Virus record (IMG/VR): IMGVR_UViG_3300046520_000093
Location: 1 to 34,901 of that record
Strand: one strand, 5' to 3'
DNA from: a virus
Length of the DNA stretch: 34,901 nucleotides
The notes beneath the pieces are model-generated. The model made no database searches. It was given only the letters and a program-made list of their open reading frames with translations, and was not told the origin of the DNA. The position numbers and the translations under genes are program-made. Positions 23,172-31,542 of the stretch are shown piece after piece. Every line of letters begins with the position of its first letter. Within the stretch, counting starts at the first letter, position 1.

Positions 23172-23879
23172 TTACGATTGAGGGAGATCCGGGAACCGGC
23201 TCGCGATTGCGGCCGTGCGTTCCTCTTTGGTGCCGCCGATTTTTCCTTTTGCGGCCCCGCCGCCACCTCCAGCACCAGCAGCCCCGCCGCCCGATGCCTT
23301 GCTACCCGCGATCAACGGCGCGAACGCCGTGTCGTTTGCGAATTCTGCTTTCAGCTCATCCAGCGTTGCCGCCGAGAGCTTGCCCTGCGGATCGAGGACG
23401 ACCACAACAGGCTTCCCGTCGCGCTGCTCGACGCCAAGGCGGCGCTCGATGTGCGGCAACAGGGCTTTGGCGCTGCCCGGGATTGCCAGGGCGGACGCGA
23501 TATCGGTAGCGGTACGGCCAACGGTCAGATCCCGGATCTGTCCACTCAGCGCCGCGCGCTCCTGCTCCAACGTGCCGTGCAGCTCAGCTTCGCGGCGGTT
23601 GTATTTTTCGGACCAGGACTTTTCGAGCTCTTCGACGTTGCCGGACTTGCGAGCGGCTTCTTCGCGCTCCAGGCGAGCAGCTTCTTCCGCCTCGCGCGCC
23701 TTCTTCTCGGCCAACTTCTTCTCGCCGAGCAGCTCATCAACTTTGGCCTTCAGGCCGGATACATCTTCTTGTTGCGGCAGACCTTCAATGCCGAGTACGA
23801 ACTTGCCGTCCTTTTCGGTGTAAAGAGCGCGCACGGTTTCGTCGACACCGTCGAGGCTGTCCAGTTGGAATTTCAGCAT
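23172..23879 (-). CDS. Scaffold protein
   Basis: 235 residues. A highly charged coiled coil (about 40-120, with LAEKKAREAEEAARLEREEA) is followed by a small folded region and a Gly/Ala-rich linker (GGGAAGAGGGGGAAKG) near the C-terminus. This composition, directly before the capsid gene, is typical of phage scaffolding proteins that guide procapsid assembly and then leave. No protease motif is seen. Confidence 0.82.
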   Translation of the reverse strand: MLKFQLDSLDGVDETVRALYTEKDGKFVLGIEGLPQQEDVSGLKAKVDELLGEKKLAEKKAREAEEAARLEREEAARKSGNVEELEKSWSEKYNRREAELHGTLEQERAALSGQIRDLTVGRTATDIASALAIPGSAKALLPHIERRLGVEQRDGKPVVVVLDPQGKLSAATLDELKAEFANDTAFAPLIAGSKASGGGAAGAGGGGGAAKGKIGGTKEERTAAIASRFPDLPQS

Positions 23880-23979
23880 TTGTTATCTCCCAGAGACGTT
23901 GGTGCAGGCCCTGCCTGCGATTGGAGGTGCTTTACTACGGTTAGGTGATATTGATTCTCTACTGATTGGGTGTAGCGCA

Positions 23980-24480
23980 ATGACAGACAAAACGAGTGAA
24001 TCAACCAAGACCGGCCTGAAAGCGATTTGGTTTACGCTAATTGGCGTTGTAATCACTGCAGGTATTAGTTGGTCCTCCACCTACCAAGCAGCATCTGTTG
24101 ACTCCCGTAAGTCTTGCCTCGCACGGCTCGATGCGAAGGAGTCAATTATCCGGGGCAAGGCCGAGACCTTTTTTGCGTCTATAGGAAACTTAACGGCATT
24201 GGCGTCGCACCGAGCGCGAGATAATCAAGAATATGACAGACGGATTGATGCAGTCGTAGTAGCTGCGTTCTCTCTCAGCCCATACCTTGATCGTAAAACA
24301 TACGAAACACCCAAACTTATAGCCCAAAGAGTTGCGGAGATGTTTTATTCAAACAAATCAGAAAAGGATATAAAAAAGGATGAGCAGAACAGCAAAGTGA
24401 TTTTGGAGCTTCTAAATAAATGGACCGACGAATATAACGCTCTGATGGACGCATTTGAGTCCGCCAAAGAAGGATGCTAA
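23980..24480 (+). CDS. Single-pass membrane protein, antisense moron (166 aa)
   Basis: 166 residues with one N-terminal membrane segment (about 15-33, AIWFTLIGVVITAGISW) and a charged, mainly helical remainder. AT-rich compared with the head genes. ATG 23980 is chosen because the upstream extension overlaps the scaffold start region; the ribosome site is weak. It lies between scaffold and head morphogenesis genes, and its stop overlaps the latter's stop by 4 bp (CTAA, 24477-24480). An exclusion or signalling function is possible, but no family is recognised. Confidence 0.72.
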   Translation: MTDKTSESTKTGLKAIWFTLIGVVITAGISWSSTYQAASVDSRKSCLARLDAKESIIRGKAETFFASIGNLTALASHRARDNQEYDRRIDAVVVAAFSLSPYLDRKTYETPKLIAQRVAEMFYSNKSEKDIKKDEQNSKVILELLNKWTDEYNALMDAFESAKEGC

Positions 24481-25565
24481 TTAATCCCAGCCCTCTCGAA
24501 AGCCAGTGGCTCTAGCGCCTTCATCTGCACAAGAGTCAGCGGGACAAAGTTGCGATCAAGCTGCAGCTCGGCAAAGCGCTCAATACTCAGTCCGCCTTCA
24601 CGGAACAGCTTCGCGCGGACCGGGCCGATGGCCTTGTCCTGAAACGCCGCCGGCTGCTGCTTCAACCAGTCGTAATAGCTGAGGTCTGCCCTTACCTGCT
24701 GCGCGCCGCTGTCACCGATGGATGCCCGGGTGGCGTCCTTGGCGAACAGGGCACTGAAGCGGGTCACAGCAACAACCGTCGAGCGACAGTTGATGTGGAT
24801 CGGAGGTCGAGGCCCCTCGGTCAGCTTGAATCGACGCTTGTCGAGCGTCCGGCACTGGCTGGTCGTCTTCGTGTCCAGGGTGCTGACCCACTCCACCGAT
24901 TGCACGACATCGGAGTTCTCTTTCAGCGTCTCCATGCGCGCCTGGGTGGCGACGTGCTGCACCGCCGTCCGCACGATCGCACCAGCGTTCCGACTGGTCG
25001 TGGCCAGAATGCCGTCGTTGTACTGGAGTGCTTTGGTCCCGCGGATGCTCTTGATGATCTGGAAGTTGGTCTTGCCTTCGAAGAAGCCTTGCCGGATTGC
25101 GCCTGTGAGGCGTTGTCGTTCGGTGGCGGTGAAGCCATCAATGAAGGTCTTGAGCAGCTTGCCGCCGTCGGCACCGCGCACGCTGAGCGGATTGGTAAGG
25201 ATGGCAGCACGAATTGCAGCAGCACCTGGTACCGCGGCGTCGAACGAAACACCCACCGGCGCCGCTCGGGTCAAACTGGTCGCCTCAAACTCGGCCTCGT
25301 AGTTGGCGATATCCACCAGGTCGAGGTTCAGCTTCTCGATGTACCGATTGAAGATGCCCAGCAGCAGGCTGTCGACTTCGCTCAGCAACCGTTCCAGGCG
25401 AGCGACGGTGTAATCCGTAAGGTCTGCCCGGGTCAGCCGCTCCCGTATCGAGCGGTCGATTTCTTTGAGGAAAGGCCCGAACTTCTCGACCTCTCCCGAC
25501 TTCAGTTGCTCGAGGAAGACGGCGTGCCGAATTGTGGCATTAAGGATCGCTTGGTTTGCCGCCAT
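24477..25565 (-). CDS. Phage head morphogenesis protein (SPP1 gp7 / Mu F-like)
   Basis: 362 residues. The C-terminal half has the signature of the gp7/F family: VEWVSTLDTKTTSQCRTLD, then RPPIHINCRSTVVAV (about 230-270). The N-terminal part is helical. These minor head proteins bind the portal and enter the head. The start overlaps the portal stop by 26 bp with GAGG 8 nt before ATG 25565. The usual order portal, gp7-like, scaffold, capsid is kept. Confidence 0.9.
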   Translation of the reverse strand: MAANQAILNATIRHAVFLEQLKSGEVEKFGPFLKEIDRSIRERLTRADLTDYTVARLERLLSEVDSLLLGIFNRYIEKLNLDLVDIANYEAEFEATSLTRAAPVGVSFDAAVPGAAAIRAAILTNPLSVRGADGGKLLKTFIDGFTATERQRLTGAIRQGFFEGKTNFQIIKSIRGTKALQYNDGILATTSRNAGAIVRTAVQHVATQARMETLKENSDVVQSVEWVSTLDTKTTSQCRTLDKRRFKLTEGPRPPIHINCRSTVVAVTRFSALFAKDATRASIGDSGAQQVRADLSYYDWLKQQPAAFQDKAIGPVRAKLFREGGLSIERFAELQLDRNFVPLTLVQMKALEPLAFERAGIN

Positions 25566-26997
25566 TCGGGGTTACCTCATCGTCATCCAGGTCGGGGCCG
25601 GGATTCTCGGTTTCCAGTTCATCGCGGATCTGGTCGTCGGTCTTTTCTGGATCGATAACCCCGCGATCGCGCAGGTACTGCCAGAAGTCGCCCGCTGGCA
25701 GCTTGCCGCCCTGCACTGCATTGAACAGTGCGGAAAGGATCGTCGCGTCCAAGGTGATCTGGCTGAAGTCCTGATTGAGTTTGTAGAGGGTTTCGCCCGT
25801 GGCATTCACGAACTCGGTCATCCAAATCAGGCACTGGCTGTAGGCCTCGCTGACATTGCTCACCACCAACGACAAGACGCTGTGTTCGGCTGCGCTGTCG
25901 TTGTCAGCCTGGGTCGCGGTTTTCACCGCGCTGCCCCGTTCGATCAGCCGGGCGCCGAGCGAAACCATGTCCTCTTTCTTGGAGTCCATGGCCTCTTTGG
26001 CCACAGTGTTCGGCTGAGCCTGCCATACGCCACATGTGCCGCTGACCGGCAGAAGCCAAGGTGCACGGGAGCCAAGAAAAATGCCGTTCTTCTCCATGTG
26101 GTCACGCCACTGCTCATCGAGCCCTGCCATCCACGGCTGAGGCTGGCCCACTAGGTAAGCCGCCTCTTCGTAGTCCGCGCTGTTGCGGTAGTGACCCACA
26201 TTGACTTCCGCCATGTCGTACAGCGGCGAATCGTCGATTGTTGTGTCGTTGTTCTCGCTGCCTAAGAACTGGAACGGGATGATCCGCCATGGCTGGCCCA
26301 GGCCATTCAGGGGCGCGAATGGGGCGACCGTCATTTCCGTCTTGCTGCTGCCCTCTTCCCAAACCTCCTGGGTGTAGATGCCAGCCGAGAGCCGCAACAC
26401 CCTGTATTGCACAACCCGCTCACTGCCAAAGCCGTCGTCTGTATCGACATCAACCGTTTCGCGCAGTACGACAAGGCACAGCAGGTGCTGGCCGCCGACC
26501 TGACGTGTCTTCCAGTTAATGATGGCTTCGGCCGGGTAGCTGGCGACGTTCGCCCGAGCCCGGCCCGCTTGTTCGTCCGCCTTGCTCACGGTGCCAGCCT
26601 GGACAGCCGCGTAATCCACCAGTAGCCCGTGGCGGCCAACTTCGAGCAGATGCCCAATGACAGACTGCGATTGCTGGTAGATGCTCACACCCTGCCCGTC
26701 GATGTCCTTTGACACGTAATCGAGAGCGCCTGGAACAGTAAGCGTTGGCCAGGTGCGGAACACCGCGCCGACGAGACTGTGTTTCGTCCGGCCTGTAGCG
26801 TTGTAGAACACAGCGCGCTTCTTGTAGGCGTCGTAGCGGTCCCGATTGTCCTGGCTAGTGTCGGATGCGTTCGGCCGCGGCAGATATCGGTCACCAGCAG
26901 CTTTGATGGTTTCCGATCCTTTGCAGACGTCGCGCACCAATCGCCAGCGGTACTGCGCCGCGTCGTACTCGGGACGGGTAAAAGTGACGTCCGTCAT
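25540..26997 (-). CDS. Portal protein (DUF4055 type)
   Basis: 485 residues. Patterns such as YKKRAVFYNATGRTKHSLVG near 58-77, the region IPFQFLGSENND around 245, and a C-terminal helical clip/crown region match portal proteins labelled DUF4055. The portal forms the dodecameric DNA channel at one vertex. It begins at 26997, overlapping the large terminase stop by 4 bp, and is followed by the head morphogenesis gene. Confidence 0.9.
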   Translation of the reverse strand: MTDVTFTRPEYDAAQYRWRLVRDVCKGSETIKAAGDRYLPRPNASDTSQDNRDRYDAYKKRAVFYNATGRTKHSLVGAVFRTWPTLTVPGALDYVSKDIDGQGVSIYQQSQSVIGHLLEVGRHGLLVDYAAVQAGTVSKADEQAGRARANVASYPAEAIINWKTRQVGGQHLLCLVVLRETVDVDTDDGFGSERVVQYRVLRLSAGIYTQEVWEEGSSKTEMTVAPFAPLNGLGQPWRIIPFQFLGSENNDTTIDDSPLYDMAEVNVGHYRNSADYEEAAYLVGQPQPWMAGLDEQWRDHMEKNGIFLGSRAPWLLPVSGTCGVWQAQPNTVAKEAMDSKKEDMVSLGARLIERGSAVKTATQADNDSAAEHSVLSLVVSNVSEAYSQCLIWMTEFVNATGETLYKLNQDFSQITLDATILSALFNAVQGGKLPAGDFWQYLRDRGVIDPEKTDDQIRDELETENPGPDLDDDEVTPNGGKPSDP

Positions 26998-28295
26998 CGG
27001 GCGACTCCCATTTTCATTGAGGTGACAGGCTTCACGATCGGGTACTCGCGGTGGATGAAGTAACCGCCGCCGTCGTTGGCGTGGTCATTGCCCTGGCTCT
27101 TGTCCGGCTCGCCGTTGGGCGCCCAGATCTGCTGCTCGAGGCCGTCTGCGTAAGCCGGGCAGGTGAATGGATTGACCAGGTAACGCCGCTCTCCTTGCGC
27201 GTTGCAAAACATGGCATTCATAGCGTTGATCCGGTCTTTCACTGGTGGGTTAGCCGCCGGCGCGATGACTGCGAAGCCGGCCTGTTTGAGCATTGCCAGG
27301 TCCGTGACGCTCGCGTTGACCGACTTGCGTGAGTCGCCCGATGCGTCCGGGTAAATCCGGATCTCGCAGGTTTTCTCGAAGTCGTTGCCGTTGTGCCGCC
27401 AGTAGCGCTCCTTGATGCGGCGAATCATGTCCGGCGTGTCGTAGCCATCCATCAACTCATCCACGGCACGCGGCAGACCCTGGTCGCGTTTGACGTGGGT
27501 GATCGCCGCCATCTTGCCGACGTTGAAGTCCATGCCTATGAAGAGCGGCTCGCCTGGCTGCACAGTGTCGAAGCACTGGTTCAGCTTGCGGTCGTATGCG
27601 TGATAGATCGAACCGGAGGTCAGATTGACGAACTGGCCATTGAGGTAAGCGCGGATCAGTTGTTCGGGGTACGACTCCATCAGCGATGCGATGTAGTCGT
27701 CCGGCAGGTTCAGTTCGTTGTCGAAGGTGCTGGCCTGAATCAGGCCGTACATTTCATTCAGCGCCGGCTTGTCACGCAGCTGCTTTACGAACTGGAGGAA
27801 GACAAACTTGAAGCCTTCCGGCGTCGTGGTCACATCCACACCGTTCTTCAGCTTGGGCAGGTTGTAACGCATCCGGGCGATGATCTTGCGCCAAGCCTGC
27901 TGAGCCTTCAGCGACGTCAGCACGTCCAGCTCATCCACCAAAGCGTGACCAATCTTGAAACCGACGATCGTCTGAGGCTTCTCCATCGAGCGACAGATCA
28001 CAGTGCCGCGATACTGCCGGCCGCTGTATATGTGAACCTCATGGTTCGCCTGGTTGATCTTGGTCTTCAGCCCCCAGTCGTAAGCCACCTCTTCCATCGT
28101 CGGATAGAAGATGTCGCGAATCTGCGGGTAGGTCGGCGCGAAGTAACCAGCGTTAACGCCGGGCCACTCCATGAAATGCTTGCTTAGTGCCGAGCATCCG
28201 ACCCAGGTCTTTCCTGAGCCGAAGCCAGCAACAAATGCGCGAAACTTGTGGGGCAACAGAAGGAACTGCGACTGCGGAACGTTAAGGCTCGGCAT
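26994..28295 (-). CDS. terL: Terminase large subunit
   Basis: 433 residues. The ATPase domain has the Walker A motif AGFGSGKT (23-30) and Walker B ALVDELD (118-124). The RNase H-like nuclease domain has acidic residues in IGMDFNVG (Asp256), IYPDASGD (Asp317) and NDHANDGG (Asp404/408). The enzyme powers DNA packaging and cuts concatemers. The true start is ATG 28295 with GAGGA upstream, inside the end of the small subunit gene (14-bp overlap). The frame runs upstream to 28439 only as a shadow. Confidence 0.95.
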   Translation of the reverse strand: MPSLNVPQSQFLLLPHKFRAFVAGFGSGKTWVGCSALSKHFMEWPGVNAGYFAPTYPQIRDIFYPTMEEVAYDWGLKTKINQANHEVHIYSGRQYRGTVICRSMEKPQTIVGFKIGHALVDELDVLTSLKAQQAWRKIIARMRYNLPKLKNGVDVTTTPEGFKFVFLQFVKQLRDKPALNEMYGLIQASTFDNELNLPDDYIASLMESYPEQLIRAYLNGQFVNLTSGSIYHAYDRKLNQCFDTVQPGEPLFIGMDFNVGKMAAITHVKRDQGLPRAVDELMDGYDTPDMIRRIKERYWRHNGNDFEKTCEIRIYPDASGDSRKSVNASVTDLAMLKQAGFAVIAPAANPPVKDRINAMNAMFCNAQGERRYLVNPFTCPAYADGLEQQIWAPNGEPDKSQGNDHANDGGGYFIHREYPIVKPVTSMKMGVAR

Positions 28296-28743
28296 TCGGC
28301 TTCCTCGCATCCACCACATCCACCTGGATCCGGGTCGGGATCGCCGGCTCGTCGTCGGGCTCGTCCTTCCGGTTGCGGTTGACGTAGATGTCGCCGACCT
28401 CCTTCGCTGCCTGCTCCAGAATCTGCATAGCCAGGCCAATGTTCTTCATCGTCTCGGCACGCTCGACAAACCGGCCAAGTGCTCGGAGCCTGAACGCACG
28501 GTTGGCGATTGGAATCTCGGCTGTCTCTTCACGAAAGCGCTTGCGGGTGTCATGGAACAGGGTCACCCACTTTGCAGCCAGGTTCACGCCAGCTCGCTTT
28601 GTGGGGTCATGCTGTTCCACCTGTTGCCGTGTCACATCAATATCGAATTCTTGCTTCACCGCTTGCGAGACTTGGGTCGGAGTGTCGAAGCACGCCAAAG
28701 CCTGAACGATGAAGGCTTTCACATCGTTTTTCAGGGCTGCCAT
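28282..28743 (-). CDS. terS: Terminase small subunit (DUF2280 type)
   Basis: 153 residues. The N-terminal helical region MAALKNDVKAFIVQALACFD, then QVEQHDPTKR, matches the DUF2280 family found directly before large terminases. The family forms a ring that recognises the packaging site; the N-terminal part is the likely DNA-binding region. The C-terminal tail is charged and rich in Pro/Asp. It lies 31 bp downstream of the metallopeptidase gene. Confidence 0.85.
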   Translation of the reverse strand: MAALKNDVKAFIVQALACFDTPTQVSQAVKQEFDIDVTRQQVEQHDPTKRAGVNLAAKWVTLFHDTRKRFREETAEIPIANRAFRLRALGRFVERAETMKNIGLAMQILEQAAKEVGDIYVNRNRKDEPDDEPAIPTRIQVDVVDARKPNAEP

Positions 28744-28774
28744 AGATTGGATTCCGTCTCATACCTGTCTCACA

Positions 28775-29398
28775 TCAGGCCGTCTTGAGCAGACAGGTTC
28801 CGCAGGCCCTCGATATGTTCAATTTTCCCACCTCGGCAGGCTTGTTCGCAGCGTCTACCAACGCCTGTACATCAGGGCTCGCACCGTAGCGTCGTACGAC
28901 ACCGACAAACTCTTCAACGTCGTGTCCGCGCATCTCAAGCTTGGGCAATCCTTCCTGGGTAAACTTGGGGGCGCCGTACTGATCCGTCGCCTGAGTAATG
29001 TGATACAGCTCATGCTCTACCAACGCGCAGAAGTCAGCATCGGAGCATTGGGCGCAGTAGTCAGCAGCCAGGGTAATGATGTAGGCCGGCACGTCGCCGA
29101 ACCAATCCAGCATCTGCTGTTCCATCCGGGCCTTCTGCCAGCCACCGGCGCGGAACGCTACTTGTTCGGCCTGCCCCACCACCGTGCGCCCCTTCTTCAT
29201 GAAAGAAGCAGACGCCCACATGACTCTCACGTCAGCATCGATCAGATGAGCGTGGTCTTCGTTGTGGATGCTGCCTGTATCGGCAAGGATTTCGGCTTGT
29301 AGCCACTCCCACAGTTCAGGCGCAGGGATCAGGCGAATGCCGAAGTCTGATAGCTCTGACAGCTCAAGCAATGACGCTGGGGGCATTGGCCTGTTCAT
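28775..29398 (-). CDS. Putative phage metallopeptidase
   Basis: 207 residues. A zinc protease motif HELYH (129-133) lies in a helix ALVEHELYHITQ, followed by a conserved GHDVEEFV (158-165), as in the putative phage metallopeptidase family found near terminase genes. The N-terminal part carries VRVMWASASFMKKGRTVVG. The physiological substrate is unknown; a role in host takeover or head processing has been suggested only by position. GGAG lies 6 nt before ATG 29398. It is the first gene of the head block after the holin region. Confidence 0.82.
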   Translation of the reverse strand: MNRPMPPASLLELSELSDFGIRLIPAPELWEWLQAEILADTGSIHNEDHAHLIDADVRVMWASASFMKKGRTVVGQAEQVAFRAGGWQKARMEQQMLDWFGDVPAYIITLAADYCAQCSDADFCALVEHELYHITQATDQYGAPKFTQEGLPKLEMRGHDVEEFVGVVRRYGASPDVQALVDAANKPAEVGKLNISRACGTCLLKTA

Positions 29399-29524
29399 GC
29401 CGTCTCCCAGTCGGATTGCTTGGTTGTCATGGGTTTTAAAAAAGTGCTAACAACGATGATTGAAATACTGGCCATCTGCCCCAATTACAGCCCATTCATT
29501 CCCCTCTTCGCATACGAGCGTCCC

Positions 29525-30349
29525 ATGGCACGAATAGACTTTACGAAGCCAACTAAACTGCAATTAGGTATCAGGGTGAACTTCAAGTGCGTTTACCCAG
29601 GCTGTGACAGGGTCACGAATGGCCCAACTGCTGCTGGTGACCGAGTTATAAGTATTGGCATAGCCGCCCACGACGCAGGGGCTTCCCCGGGCGGACCTCG
29701 CAGCGACCCCGCATTAACACCGGAACAAATCCGGGCATACGAAAATGGCGCATGGTTATGCGCTACTGATGCCACTCTGGTAGACCGGGATACGCGATCG
29801 TTTCCACGAGGGACTCTTTCAGGCTGGCAATCAGCGGCTGAAAATCGTGCAAGTCGAGCGATGTACGTAGCGCCAATCAGCACCCATGCAAGCACCCAAG
29901 AAGTGTGCTCCAAGCTTTCCGCTTTTTTGACAGCAGCTCGAAAGATTCGATTTACGCTCTATTCGATAGGAAAGGAAAACACAACTTTCACTCGAGATAG
30001 CATTCGAGAAGCTTGGACGTTTATCGATAATTGCTCTGGTCCTCGCTGGAAACCAACACACCCTCTGCACTCACTCCATCCACATACGGTTGCGATTCAA
30101 AATGAAGCTATAGGTTGTTTGAAGGCAATTTATGATGAAGTGACCAATCGGGATTGCTGGGAACTTGACGAATACGGGCACCAGTACCAAATGAAGCAAT
30201 TGGTTAGCGCATTCCGGCCAACTTTGACTGAAGCGCAGCAAATAGGCATCGATAGAATTTACAGCTGCTACGAGCGTTACCTTAGACATATTGACGAGTT
30301 GAAGACCTACGAAAAGGGTGAAGGACACAATATCTATTCAACATTTTGA
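29525..30349 (+). CDS. HNH-like protein with altered metal site, antisense moron
   Basis: 274 residues. The N-terminal domain (about 1-110) follows the HNH pattern: a knuckle C22-x4-C27 (FKCVYPGCDR), then IAAHDAGASPGGPRSDPALT with His49, then AYENGAWLC with Asn74 and Cys79. The position expected to hold the last Cys or His is Asp82 (WLCATDATLVD), so metal binding may be weakened. The C-terminal domain (about 115-274) is helical and unrecognised. ATG 29525 suits the family N-terminus; other in-frame ATGs at 29429 and 29456 are possible. It is antisense between the holin and metallopeptidase genes. It may be a defence nuclease or a relative of packaging HNH proteins. Confidence 0.75.
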   Translation: MARIDFTKPTKLQLGIRVNFKCVYPGCDRVTNGPTAAGDRVISIGIAAHDAGASPGGPRSDPALTPEQIRAYENGAWLCATDATLVDRDTRSFPRGTLSGWQSAAENRASRAMYVAPISTHASTQEVCSKLSAFLTAARKIRFTLYSIGKENTTFTRDSIREAWTFIDNCSGPRWKPTHPLHSLHPHTVAIQNEAIGCLKAIYDEVTNRDCWELDEYGHQYQMKQLVSAFRPTLTEAQQIGIDRIYSCYERYLRHIDELKTYEKGEGHNIYSTF

Positions 30350-30365
30350 CCACCTCAACCACTGG

Positions 30366-30716
30366 CTACCTTGAGCGGCGGCGCCGCTCGATACCGCCCG
30401 GCGCCTTGTCGCAGCGCATGCAGTGCTCGCACTTCAGCGTCAGGCAGAGCCAGGCTTTCACCCGCTGCCACCAGTTAACCATGAAGATGTGGCGCAGACC
30501 GGCAAGTGCCAAGGACACATGTAGGGTCAGCCCGGCCGTCGTCGGGCCGAAGAAGATATTCTGGTTGCGGGTCATCACAACGAAACCGCTGATGGCGATC
30601 GCCGAATAGATCAGCTTGCCGAGGATGCCGTCTCGCACCCGGCCGCTCAGGACACACCAGGTCGCCCACAAGGCAATCAAGCCGCAGGCGATGGAGTTGA
30701 TCAGTTCAAGATTCAT
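30366..30716 (-). CDS. Holin-associated membrane protein
   Basis: 116 residues with three hydrophobic segments (about 5-23, 33-50 and 62-80), a Cys cluster C-x2-C-x2-C near the end (CEHCMRC) and a basic tail (ERRRRSR). It starts in an ATGA overlap with the stop of the LydA-like gene, so the two are co-translated. A second membrane protein paired with a holin is often an antiholin or second holin. Which one it is cannot be told from sequence. It converges with the HNH-like gene. Confidence 0.72.
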   Translation of the reverse strand: MNLELINSIACGLIALWATWCVLSGRVRDGILGKLIYSAIAISGFVVMTRNQNIFFGPTTAGLTLHVSLALAGLRHIFMVNWWQRVKAWLCLTLKCEHCMRCDKAPGGIERRRRSR

Positions 30717-31051
30717 GGTGGATTGCCTCCTCCGAACCGCTGGCGGATGAGCGCCCAGAGGTCAGCGGCTTTGATGGCGCGGTTGATGGCAGCCAGGAGC
30801 GAACCACCGAACGTGCCCAGCAGGAAGCCGATGCCCGCGACAATTCTCGGCTCAGTCACACCCAGGTAGGTGCTGACCATGCTCGTCAGGTACCACGAAC
30901 AGGCGACGCCGGTAATCAGGAAGATCGCCCAGGCGCGCCAGTCCGTTAGGTCGTCCTTGTGCCACCAGCTGGCAATGACGGCGCCAGTGAAGCCAGCGAT
31001 CAGCAATCCAAACCTGTCGAGATTGTCGAGCAGGCGCTGCAAATACTCCAT
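30713..31051 (-). CDS. Holin (LydA / holin superfamily III type)
   Basis: 112 residues with three likely membrane segments (about 13-29, 41-63 and 69-88) and a short charged C-terminus. The pattern FGLLIAGFTGAVIASWW and later GIGFLLGTFGGSLLAA fits LydA-type holins. These form the inner-membrane lesion that releases the endolysin. ATG 31051 has GGAG 8 nt upstream; the frame extends to 31114 but has no better start. The endolysin and spanins are at the opposite end of the late operon. Confidence 0.8.
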   Translation of the reverse strand: MEYLQRLLDNLDRFGLLIAGFTGAVIASWWHKDDLTDWRAWAIFLITGVACSWYLTSMVSTYLGVTEPRIVAGIGFLLGTFGGSLLAAINRAIKAADLWALIRQRFGGGNPP

Positions 31052-31129
31052 GCGCTCGACTCCGTTGGCATGAGAACTCGGCCGAAGGCCATGTAGAATC
31101 CCCCTCGCCAACAATTCAAGGACAAGGGC

Positions 31130-31516
31130 ATGAAAATAAAATCAGTTGTGCTGCTCGCGTCGTTTGGCCTCGCAGCTACGGTGCAGGCGGACGACTTCAC
31201 TAGCGCAGAAATTTGCAAGGCTGCAATTTCCGTGGAAATGGGCCGACCTACAAAAACGATGAAGGCGAAAACCTCCGGATCAGATCCAGAGATCTCCTAT
31301 AAGCGGCCAGATGGCGACTCATTCAGATATCGCTGCCAAGTGACTGATGATCGAGTTGTCTGGTCGGGCTTCATGAATGACACCAAAGAATGGGGACGCT
31401 GGCGAAACCGCTACTCGGAGGGCGACGCCTCTACAACGTATTCAGTTTCAAATGGGCTGTTGACGATCAGTAACGATCAGTCCGGCGACAAAACCTTCAA
31501 GAAGAAGGACTTTTGA
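31130..31516 (+). CDS. Secreted protein, antisense moron (128 aa)
   Basis: 128 residues with a Sec signal peptide (about 1-20, SVVLLASFGLAATVQA, cleavage before DDF) and a mature beta-rich domain of about 108 residues. It has two cysteines (in AEICKAA and RYRCQV) that may form a disulphide in the periplasm. AAGGA and AGGG lie just before the ATG. It is divergent from the holin gene (79 bp between starts) and ends with its own terminator. No known family was recognised. Confidence 0.78.
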   Translation: MKIKSVVLLASFGLAATVQADDFTSAEICKAAISVEMGRPTKTMKAKTSGSDPEISYKRPDGDSFRYRCQVTDDRVVWSGFMNDTKEWGRWRNRYSEGDASTTYSVSNGLLTISNDQSGDKTFKKKDF

Positions 31517-31542
31517 GACCCTGAATAGGTGCGAGGGTCTTT
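31516..31542 (+). terminator. Terminator after the secreted protein gene
   Basis: A 7-bp stem AGACCCT/AGGGTCT (31516-31522 with 31534-31540), 11-nt loop, followed by a short T run. It begins at the last base of the stop codon. Confidence 0.6.

Noticed and set aside
22232-23509. 425-codon plus-strand frame opposite the capsid gene
   Set aside because: Shadow frame without ribosome site or recognisable domain.
28744-28797. Inverted repeats near the terminase genes as a cos site
   Set aside because: A 7-bp repeat (28764-28770 with 28791-28797) overlaps the end of the metallopeptidase gene; nothing specific points to cos.
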